Below, piece after piece: positions 32,406 to 38,967 of a stretch of 45,176 nucleotides of DNA. Numbering within the stretch: the first letter of the stretch is position 1; each line of letters begins with the position of its first letter. The stretch comes from a virus, in IMG/VR virus record IMGVR_UViG_3300030104_000522, positions 1,437 through 46,612 of that record. The stretch is one strand, 5' to 3'. The notes under the pieces are model-generated. The model did no database searches, was not told the DNA's origin, and saw only the letters and a program-made list of their open reading frames with translations. Position numbers and translations under genes: made by a program.

Positions 32406-32783
32406 TTATGCATCGTCTATTTCTTCATAGGAACACATTAAACTAATATCGCCTGCTGCACTAGCTAAAGCACGAATTTCTTGGTCTTCTTCTAAATAGA
32501 ATGATGTATCTTTTGATATGATAACAAGAGATGAATCTGCTGGAACTGTAATTGTATTTGCTAAAAAGTATCTAGTAGTAGTATTAGAAATAGTTCTAAC
32601 ACTAACAGTAATATCTGCATCATTTGTGCCATCAATGTTAGCTGCAACAATAGTATTAATTTTTAATACCTTATTAGAACTAGCTGCATTTTGTAGTAGT
32701 GATGATGCACTAGTTGCAACATCGCTATCAAAAGCTGTTTTACCTAGAATTGAAGTTACATTTGCTATGTTTGGAGCTGCCAT
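32406..32783 (-). CDS. Small virion protein of a type common in marine phages
   Basis: The 125-residue product begins 'MAAPNIANVTSILGKTAF' and has alternating beta segments ('KVLKINTIVAANIDGTNDAD', 'TRYFLANTITVPADSSLVII'), an 'SFYLEEDQEIRALAS' block and an acidic end. Proteins with this pattern accompany fibre genes in marine T4-like and podoviral genomes. It is probably a fibre-trimer or virion surface component. No enzymatic motif is seen. Confidence 0.7.
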   Translation of the reverse strand: MAAPNIANVTSILGKTAFDSDVATSASSLLQNAASSNKVLKINTIVAANIDGTNDADITVSVRTISNTTTRYFLANTITVPADSSLVIISKDTSFYLEEDQEIRALASAAGDISLMCSYEEIDDA

Positions 32784-32802
32784 ATTTTATTCTCTCTTTC
32801 TT

Positions 32803-34128
32803 TTATCCAAAAACTATTGCTAGTCCTATAGTTTTATTTACAGTGGGTATAATCTTAGTATTATGTTTTAATGCGCCATCTGCAACTAACTCTAAAACAC
32901 CATCTGCCGATTGATGAATGTACGTGTCATCATCACCAAACATGAATTTTTTATCACTATTTATTCTTAAACCTACATCATGTACATGAGCAAGTTCTAC
33001 GTCAAAATCTACACCAAATCTTACTTTAGAAGAATCTGAATTTAATTTTAAATTATTACCTACTACTAGATTTGCTTCATGCTCAAATCTTCCTACTTCA
33101 GTAGCTGCACCTGAAGAACCTAATTTAAATACTAAATCAGTTTTATTAACAGTTTGAGTAAAGGTAGCATCAGCTTCAGCTTCAATAGCTGCAGCAGTTG
33201 TAGCACCATCATTACCAAGAAGATAACTAGGTGTAGCAAATTTTATAGAACCAATAATGTCACCATTTGCTGGCTCAAGTTCGTTTGATTCTAAATTTAA
33301 TGTACCACCATCATTTGCATCAGTACCTTGAATTGTTAATTCAGCAATAGAAGGATTAAAAGTAAAGTCTGATGTATTATTAGCACTATCTAGTAATTTA
33401 TTTGAATTGTCGTGAAAAGCTACAGGAAAATGTGTATTAGTTGTACTATTTGTAACTGCTACTGAGTCACACGTACCATTTAAAAAAGATATACCAAGAG
33501 TAGAAATGACAAATAAAGGAGTAGAACCTTCTAATACTGTGACACCACCACCACTACCAAAAGTAAGATTTGCATTTCCTGCTGATGTAAGATTTAATAC
33601 TTGACTAGCATCTAAGGTAACATCACCATCTGCATCAAGTAAAATATCACCACTAGCACCTGTTGCATCCGTAGTAGCAATCGTAAATGTACCATTTGTT
33701 CCTGCTGTTAATGTAGCTGTATCATTAGTAGAACCTGTCATGGTAATGGCTTTACCATTAACTGTTACATCACTTGTAAGTGAAACTACATCAGTAGCAT
33801 CTTTAAATATTGCTTTATCAGCAGGTTGTGCAATAAAAACCGTAGGTGTAGAATTAGATGGCCAGTTAACTTTATTATTACTATTTGTGCTTTTAATAAC
33901 ATTTCCATCAGTTCGTGTTAACACTTCAGTTGATAGAGTAAATGTACCTATTCCTATTTCAAAACTACCTGCAGTATCGGTTGCTACATAATAAGTAGTA
34001 TTACCGTCACCCACACCTGTAAAGTCTACAAAACCTGTTGGTGGAGCATTAGTTAGAGTGTAATTATCTCCAGTGCCACTCATACTAGTAGCAACTACTT
34101 TTGCTCTATCTAGTAGAACTAAAGCCAT
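32803..34128 (-). CDS. Fibre protein with repeats shared with the 650-residue fibre
   Basis: The 441-residue protein has an N-terminal domain 'MALVLLDRAKVVATSMSGTG' followed by strands ('FVDFTGVGDGNTTYYVA'), the common attachment domain of marine phage fibres. A threonine/asparagine-rich beta shaft follows. The C-terminal repeat region (about 360-430) contains 'LVVGNNLKLNSDSSKVRFG' and 'DDDTYIHQSADGVLEL'. The latter region aligns with the repeats of the protein at 24459-26411, which points to duplication or domain exchange. The role is probably host recognition. Confidence 0.75.
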   Translation of the reverse strand: MALVLLDRAKVVATSMSGTGDNYTLTNAPPTGFVDFTGVGDGNTTYYVATDTAGSFEIGIGTFTLSTEVLTRTDGNVIKSTNSNNKVNWPSNSTPTVFIAQPADKAIFKDATDVVSLTSDVTVNGKAITMTGSTNDTATLTAGTNGTFTIATTDATGASGDILLDADGDVTLDASQVLNLTSAGNANLTFGSGGGVTVLEGSTPLFVISTLGISFLNGTCDSVAVTNSTTNTHFPVAFHDNSNKLLDSANNTSDFTFNPSIAELTIQGTDANDGGTLNLESNELEPANGDIIGSIKFATPSYLLGNDGATTAAAIEAEADATFTQTVNKTDLVFKLGSSGAATEVGRFEHEANLVVGNNLKLNSDSSKVRFGVDFDVELAHVHDVGLRINSDKKFMFGDDDTYIHQSADGVLELVADGALKHNTKIIPTVNKTIGLAIVFG

Positions 34129-34141
34129 ATTCTATTTCCTA

Positions 34142-34600
34142 TTAAGATGGAGGGTCTAAACGTATGATTGCAGTTGCACCACCTGAACCAACAGTAGGAA
34201 ATTGAACTGTTAAATCACCTGCAGTTGCAGTTATAGTACCACCAAAATCAATAACAGCAATAGCTTTATTAGAAGCACTAGAATTATATATTATGCATCC
34301 TCTTGCACTTGTTGTTACATTAGCAAATACTTCATCAGCAATATCTACAAACGCTCTTCCTGAAGATGCATCTGTAGAAATAGTAACACTATCTAAATTG
34401 TTTCCTCCTGCAGAGTAATTTGACCCTGTGGCTTCGTCTGAATTTCCTGTAACATCTGAATAATTAGTAGTTGTTTTATCATAAGTTCCTGACATTGAAG
34501 GTTTTATTAATGCCATTTTTAAAGTATGTGTGTCTAAATCGTGAGTTCCTCCAAGAAGCTCACCTTTAAAACTTGTACATAACGCTGTTGTAATTGCCAT
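34142..34600 (-). CDS. Virion structural protein, 152 aa
   Basis: The product begins 'MAITTALCTSFKGELLGGTH', then 'TLKMALIKPSMSGTYDKTT', 'FVDIADEVFANVTTSARG' and 'AVIDFGGTITATAGDLTVQF', a beta-rich layout seen in phage structural proteins downstream of capsid genes. It may be a head fibre, decoration or tail-associated protein. The gene is the first after the intrinsic terminator at 34614-34643, so its transcription depends on read-through or on the weak promoter at 34748-34776. Confidence 0.65.
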   Translation of the reverse strand: MAITTALCTSFKGELLGGTHDLDTHTLKMALIKPSMSGTYDKTTTNYSDVTGNSDEATGSNYSAGGNNLDSVTISTDASSGRAFVDIADEVFANVTTSARGCIIYNSSASNKAIAVIDFGGTITATAGDLTVQFPTVGSGGATAIIRLDPPS

Positions 34601-34613
34601 ATATTTATTCCTT

Positions 34614-34643
34614 AAAAAAAGAGGGCAAGTTACCCTGCCCCCT
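34614..34643 (-). terminator. Intrinsic terminator between the head and fibre genes
   Basis: On the - strand: AGGGGGCA (34643-34636), loop GGGTAACT, TGCCCTCT (34627-34620), continuing into a run of T to 34614. The stem is eight pairs with one G-U pair, followed by at least seven U. It lies 13 bases after the stop of the gene that follows the capsid gene. It probably limits read-through, so head protein is made in excess of fibre and tail proteins. Confidence 0.85.
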
Positions 34644-34656
34644 TATATTGGATGAG

Positions 34657-35151
34657 TTACGCTAAAGCGTCTCTATCTACTTCGTCAGCTTTATCTAAGC
34701 CACCGACAGGCATAACAACTGCGAATACACGTAGCACACCTGCGCTAATTGTACCTGCAGTTCCTGCGAAAGTCAACTTAAGTGGGTCAGCACCATCATG
34801 TACTTGCGGATTTGCAGTGGCTACAAGTACAGTTGCGTATGTACCTGCAGATGCACCATCAATATCAAATCCATCTACCCATGCATCAGTGTCTCCACTT
34901 TTTGCACCTAAGTCTACAGTAGCGTCTGAAGCCGTGTTAGTTAAAGCAGTCATAACTTCAATACCTGCAAACATACAAATACAATTTGCAGGAATATCGA
35001 TTACTTCTATAGTACTACCATTCGCATCAATATTTTGATTTGAAAAGTCTATAGTATGCTCTACTAGATAAGGCTTTACTCTTGAACTAACTCCATAAGA
35101 AGGTCCATGAGTAGAATTTGTTGTTGCCAACAATGTTGTTGTTGCAGCCAT
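34657..35151 (-). CDS. Head protein next to the capsid gene, probable decoration protein
   Basis: The 164-residue protein is encoded 13 bases after the capsid gene and is followed by a strong terminator, so it is made at capsid-like levels. It is small, acidic and beta-rich ('VEHTIDFSNQNIDANGSTIEV', split by 'IDIPANCICMFAG'), with no enzymatic motif. Position, size and expected abundance suggest a capsid decoration or head-completion protein. Codon use, with more C-ending codons than in neighbours, also fits high expression. Confidence 0.65.
   Translation of the reverse strand: MAATTTLLATTNSTHGPSYGVSSRVKPYLVEHTIDFSNQNIDANGSTIEVIDIPANCICMFAGIEVMTALTNTASDATVDLGAKSGDTDAWVDGFDIDGASAGTYATVLVATANPQVHDGADPLKLTFAGTAGTISAGVLRVFAVVMPVGGLDKADEVDRDALA
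34748..34776 (-). promoter_or_regulatory. Possible weak sigma-70-like promoter before the terminator
   Basis: On the - strand: TTGACT (34776-34771), 17-base spacer, TACAAT (34753-34748). The boxes match consensus in 10 of 12 positions. It lies in the coding end of the 164-residue head protein, about 100 bases before the terminator, so it could make a short RNA or boost the fibre genes. Chance occurrence is possible. Confidence 0.3.
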
Positions 35152-35164
35152 AATCTATTCTCCC

Positions 35165-36262
35165 TTACGCTAAACAATATGCAGCAGTCACGATAGCTTC
35201 AGGTCGAAGTATCTTTCTGCCATACAAATGCATACCACGAACAATATCTGAGAAACTGTCAGGGTCTCTGTAAGTTTCTGTTTTATTGATTTGTTCAGCA
35301 GTAGCCACAGCTGATGAATGACCTGCTACAATAATTCCAAAGTTTGACGCATTCTGACCACCTGTTGTCGCAGGACCTGTGCCTAGTGACGGAAGGTTGT
35401 TAGATGAGTATATTTTAAAACCATGTAAATTATTTAAAACAAGACCATTTTGTAGTCCTGAACCACCAAAATCAGCATTTAAAAGACGTGAATCTTCATC
35501 TTTTAAGATTTCGATAAATACTGGGTCAAGAACTAACCATCTATTTGCCGTATCAACATTTTGTTGGTCTAGCAATCTAGACATACGTGCAATAACTTGT
35601 AATGGAAATGCATTACCAGTTGTTCCACTCTTGGCTGCTGTTGCACCCCCTGCTCTTGGCTCAAGACCAATAGCTTGGTTTGCAGTACCTGCAGTACCAT
35701 CTGCTTGTGTAAAGTCAGAAGAATCAAGTGACATTGAAGCCAATAATTCTGCACCAACTAAGTTAGCACCACTAGAAGCTGAGGATACAGCCTTAGTACC
35801 GTTTACTGTTGTATTAACAGCACTTGCAGCACTGTGAAGTGACGCTTGTTTAAAACCTGACAAGTAGCCAAGAACTTCTTGGTCAAACTGGTCGGCTAGC
35901 CTATAAGCAGCTCTGTCACTTGCTAGCTGTTGAAAGTTTACATGTGAGTGAGCTTCTTCAATATCGTCAACCTTAAATGCAAAGTAATTAGCTTTGTCAA
36001 TAGTTAGGCTGAACTCTTCATCGTCAAGGTCTTGTGGAGTAATAGTTGTACCACGTGCATATTCCTTGACTGTAATTTCAGGTTCTTTAATAACCTTAAC
36101 GGAATCGCCCATATTTGCAATTTCGCCAAAGTAATCTGAATTAGTGATTTCTTCAACGACTGATGACTTGCGGAATGCAAGTTGCACCTGTTTGCTGTAA
36201 ATAATAGGACTAAAATTACCGTTTGGTAAGTTACCATAACCTGCTGCTGATGTAAATGCCAT
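35165..36262 (-). CDS. Major capsid protein (HK97 fold expected)
   Basis: The start is ATG 36262 ('MAFTSAAGYG'), seven bases after AAAGGAG; an upstream in-frame ATG at 36283 has no ribosome site. This gives 365 residues. It has a long N-terminal arm, 'FRKSSVVEEITNSDYFGEI', a spine-helix region 'SDRAAYRLADQFDQEVLGYL', the P-domain stretch 'NRWLVLDPVFIEILKDEDSR' and a C-terminal 'IVRGMHLYGRKILRPEAIV'. These features and the place after a scaffold gene fit podoviral major capsid proteins. A 256-base leader region with its own promoter precedes it. Confidence 0.93.
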   Translation of the reverse strand: MAFTSAAGYGNLPNGNFSPIIYSKQVQLAFRKSSVVEEITNSDYFGEIANMGDSVKVIKEPEITVKEYARGTTITPQDLDDEEFSLTIDKANYFAFKVDDIEEAHSHVNFQQLASDRAAYRLADQFDQEVLGYLSGFKQASLHSAASAVNTTVNGTKAVSSASSGANLVGAELLASMSLDSSDFTQADGTAGTANQAIGLEPRAGGATAAKSGTTGNAFPLQVIARMSRLLDQQNVDTANRWLVLDPVFIEILKDEDSRLLNADFGGSGLQNGLVLNNLHGFKIYSSNNLPSLGTGPATTGGQNASNFGIIVAGHSSAVATAEQINKTETYRDPDSFSDIVRGMHLYGRKILRPEAIVTAAYCLA

Positions 36263-36466
36263 AATTTTTCTCCTTTTTAACATTTATCTCATGCACACAA
36301 AGTTGTGTACTATTCTAGTCATTTTACTTTATAAGGACCATTCATGTTTGAGGTTGTACGATTGGTAGCTAACCATTGTAGGCTCACATAATTGGGTAGT
36401 CTTTAAAGTCGTGTAAGTATATTATAAGTAGTTATAATAAGGTTATAATATACTATATATTATATA
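36263..36466 (-). other. Long leader of the capsid mRNA
   Basis: This non-coding stretch holds no open frame worth calling. Near the gene (36291-36308 on the + strand) ACACA-ACTT-TGTGT forms a hairpin when read on the - strand, and TGGT-TAGCT-ACCA (about 36366-36378) another short one. The A/T-rich part (36420-36470) repeats TTATAATA-like units. A role in mRNA stability or translation control of the capsid protein is plausible. Confidence 0.4.
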
Positions 36467-36494
36467 GTTATATAGTTAAATAACTATTTGTCAA
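36467..36494 (-). promoter_or_regulatory. Sigma-70-like promoter P6 for the major capsid gene
   Basis: On the - strand: TTGACA (36494-36489), a 16-base spacer and TATAAC (36472-36467), preceded by an A/T tract (36495-36510) that could act as an UP element. The start would be near 36460, leaving a leader of about 200 bases. It is the only strong promoter-like site I found on this strand. Confidence 0.6.
36472..36487. repeat. Palindrome between -35 and -10 of P6 (possible operator)
   Basis: ATAGTTA-AA-TAACTAT is a perfect inverted repeat with seven-base arms, lying in the promoter spacer. ATAGTTA occurs again directly beside it (36464-36470), forming a tandem pair of TATAGTTA units at 36463-36478. 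Such placement is typical of repressor or activator sites, but AT-rich sequence makes chance repeats more likely. Confidence 0.45.
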
Positions 36495-36518
36495 CTCTTT
36501 TTTAAAAAAATTGACGGT

Positions 36519-37403
36519 CTATCGTGCAGAACCTGAGACATCATATACGAATTTATTAGAACGTATTGCCTCCATTATAGCTTCAGAATTCTTTTCGTAT
36601 TCTACAGCTGACATTTTTTGCACGTCAGATTCTTTAAAATAATTTGCTGAACTGTCTTCTACAGGTTTTGTTTTAGCATTTTTAGTAGATATAGACCTAG
36701 CTGCATCTTTATTGTTTACAGGTTTTTTACTTTTTTCTGTAATGCCTTTATCGACTTTATATAAGTCTATAGCTCTTGCAGCTGACTTAGCATCATTATC
36801 ATTTTCATATAAAGCATTTTGTACCCAGTTAGGCTGACTATCTGCCCAATCATGGAACTCTTCTGTTTCTCTAATTTCTTGAAAATCAGGATGTAGTCTT
36901 AATAATTCAGCTTCAGCTTTTTCTTTTGTAGCTGTATTTTGTAACTCATTTATTTCAACTAACCTTTTTTCTAAATGCTTTGATTGTTCGTTTGCTTTTT
37001 TCATAGCTATAGTTTCAATTATAGCTGCGACATCAGGATACTTATTTGCCCAAGACTCTATTTCTTCTTCAGTTTTAGGAAACTGTATTTCTTTTTTAGT
37101 AGCTTCCTCTAATTGATTTTGAAGGTTTTTAATCTTAGATTCATAATCTTGCTTTTGTTGCTGTTGATGTTTACGTAAATCTCCGTAACGCTTTTTAAAT
37201 GTTTTTTCTTCAGGGCTATCAGGTTCTTTATCTTCAACAGCTTCTTCTTCTTTTTCACTAGATGTTTCTTTCTTTTGTTCATCTAGTAAGTTTTTAAGCT
37301 CCTCTTCTTCTTTTTTCATTTTTTCTTCTTTAGAATAAGGTTTGCTCATAAATGCAGCTTTTTTAGGTGTTGCGTCCTTTGTCATAACTAATTCTTCAGC
37401 CAT
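36519..37403 (-). CDS. Capsid scaffold protein
   Basis: The 294-residue protein is highly charged and helical, with an acidic N-terminal half (residues 25-65 rich in Glu and Lys), a coiled coil at about 75-110 and 130-165, a 'HDWADSQPNWVQNALYEND' motif near residue 190 and a basic C-terminal third. Composition and the place directly before the major capsid gene are those of a scaffold protein, which guides procapsid assembly and then leaves. GGAG precedes the ATG, and an imperfect 21-base tandem repeat lies just upstream of it. Confidence 0.85.
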   Translation of the reverse strand: MAEELVMTKDATPKKAAFMSKPYSKEEKMKKEEEELKNLLDEQKKETSSEKEEEAVEDKEPDSPEEKTFKKRYGDLRKHQQQQKQDYESKIKNLQNQLEEATKKEIQFPKTEEEIESWANKYPDVAAIIETIAMKKANEQSKHLEKRLVEINELQNTATKEKAEAELLRLHPDFQEIRETEEFHDWADSQPNWVQNALYENDNDAKSAARAIDLYKVDKGITEKSKKPVNNKDAARSISTKNAKTKPVEDSSANYFKESDVQKMSAVEYEKNSEAIMEAIRSNKFVYDVSGSAR

Positions 37404-37415
37404 GTTTTTTCTCCT

Positions 37416-37457
37416 TTGTTGGGGTCATAGTAGCCACTGTGGGGGTATAAGTAGCCA
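37416..37457. repeat. Imperfect tandem repeat before the scaffold gene
   Basis: Two adjacent 21-base units (37416-37436 and 37437-37457) agree at 16 of 21 positions; both end in GTAGCCA on the + strand. They fill most of the 66-base gap between the head protein gene and the scaffold gene, on its mRNA just before the ribosome site. Confidence 0.6.
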
Positions 37458-37469
37458 ACAATATGTAGG

Positions 37470-38762
37470 TTATTTTTTAGAAGCTAACCCACCACGCTTC
37501 ATAGCTTTTTTCTTTTTAGGTTTAGATGCTATTCCACCTTGCTTAAAGCCTCTACTTGTTACTCCTCTTTCTCTATCTTTTAAAACATTTTCAACACGAG
37601 TTTTTTCTTTTTGGGCTTTTGCTTCATTCTGTTCTTTTTCTTCTCTTCTTGCTTCTGCTTTTAAAAATTCTTTTCTAGCTTCGGCTTCTCCTGCACTACC
37701 TTCAGCAGTAGATGTTGGAACTATTGTATCTTTACTTTCTACAGCTTTTTTAACATCTTCATTTTCAGACTCTGTCATATTAAGACTTTTAGCAGAGCCT
37801 GGAGCTACATCATCAGTAACCGTATTCTCTTTATCTGTGGCTATTAATGTACCTCTACGTTTTGGTTCTTCAGCTTCAACGGAAAAAGCTCTATCATAAG
37901 CAGCTGTTATTTCATTTTCATTAAATAAAAAACCTGGAGCATTTATTTTTTTACCAAAAATATTTATAGTAGATTCACCACCTTTTATTTTCTTTGTAAT
38001 TTCTTCAAGGCTAGCACCTGGATTATCTTGCATCACTTGACTAACAACATTATCATAACTACGATTCATATCTTCTCTAGCTTTTTGCATATTTTCAGGG
38101 GATGTAGCATCTCCATCTTTATCTACAATATCTAACATTGCAGTATCAGTAATATCTTGTCCTGTAGAAACTGTTTCATCTTCTTTAAGTCTATAACCTA
38201 CAGGCATATTATAGCCTGGAAGTATACTACCCCTAAAATAAGGCACATTAATAACATTACCTTCGTCGTTTACATATTCTCTATATTCGTCTGCTACAGA
38301 AGGAATAAACTCTTCAGGAGTCGGTATTGTTTCAGGAGCTGTTGCAGTAGGTACTTCAGCAATAGTAGGTGCAACATATGGTGTACCACCACTTTCTAAT
38401 TTAACTGTTCCTCCTTTATATGCAGAAACTTCTTCCTCTTCTTCCATTTCTAAATCGTCTATACTAAAAGGAATATCATCAGGTATAGTAGCTTCTTCAG
38501 AGTTACCCATTTGACCCATAGCTTCCATTTTTTTTAGTCCTGCTTTAGCACTTTGTCTTATTTCCATTAATCTTTCTAAGCCTATAAATCTAACTACGTC
38601 AGCAGGAAATACAAACTCTCCTTCACTTAGTTGTGCAGGTATATCATCTCGAACTTCTTTTTGAGCTGAACCTACAGGTACATCATTGCCTGATACAGGG
38701 TCTACTGTACCACCATCTTGTTCTAGTCCACCATCTTCAAATAAATTCATTTGTTCAGCCAT
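37470..38762 (-). CDS. Head-associated protein common in marine podoviruses, unknown role
   Basis: The 430-residue protein begins with an acidic, glycine-rich segment and then 'DDIPAQLSEGEFVFPADVVR' and 'FIGLERLMEIRQSAKAGLKKM', a strongly conserved block in marine phage proteins encoded near the portal. The middle is disordered and acidic. The C-terminal 100 residues are a lysine/glutamate coiled coil ending 'KQGGIASKPKKKKAMKRGG' and 'LASKK', that is, two GG-[IL]-A-S-K units. Position between portal and scaffold suggests a head or internal protein. No enzymatic domain is visible. Confidence 0.75.
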   Translation of the reverse strand: MAEQMNLFEDGGLEQDGGTVDPVSGNDVPVGSAQKEVRDDIPAQLSEGEFVFPADVVRFIGLERLMEIRQSAKAGLKKMEAMGQMGNSEEATIPDDIPFSIDDLEMEEEEEVSAYKGGTVKLESGGTPYVAPTIAEVPTATAPETIPTPEEFIPSVADEYREYVNDEGNVINVPYFRGSILPGYNMPVGYRLKEDETVSTGQDITDTAMLDIVDKDGDATSPENMQKAREDMNRSYDNVVSQVMQDNPGASLEEITKKIKGGESTINIFGKKINAPGFLFNENEITAAYDRAFSVEAEEPKRRGTLIATDKENTVTDDVAPGSAKSLNMTESENEDVKKAVESKDTIVPTSTAEGSAGEAEARKEFLKAEARREEKEQNEAKAQKEKTRVENVLKDRERGVTSRGFKQGGIASKPKKKKAMKRGGLASKK

Positions 38763-38967
38763 TTACTTCATCCCTTAATAATTTTAACCTACGCAATGTA
38801 GATATAGCTCCTTGAGCCTGATGTATAATAATAATATCACTACTTTGTTCTAATACTTTATGTTGTTGACCTATTATAAAATCTATATAATCAGTAAAAT
38901 CAACCCACTGGTTTTTATTATTGACCAACGGCTTGAGCTTGCTGAGGAGTTCCTTGTGGTTGTTCAT
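38755..38967 (-). CDS. Small helical protein encoded after the portal
   Basis: The 70-residue protein has the pattern 'ELLSKLKPLVNNKNQW', 'YIDFIIGQQHKVLEQ' and 'QGAISTLRRLKLLRDEVNG', which is very common directly downstream of podoviral portal genes. It is helical, with a conserved basic C-terminal helix. It overlaps the portal gene by 50 bases and the next gene by eight. Its role in the virion or in assembly is unknown to me. Confidence 0.8.
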   Translation of the reverse strand: MNNHKELLSKLKPLVNNKNQWVDFTDYIDFIIGQQHKVLEQSSDIIIIHQAQGAISTLRRLKLLRDEVNG

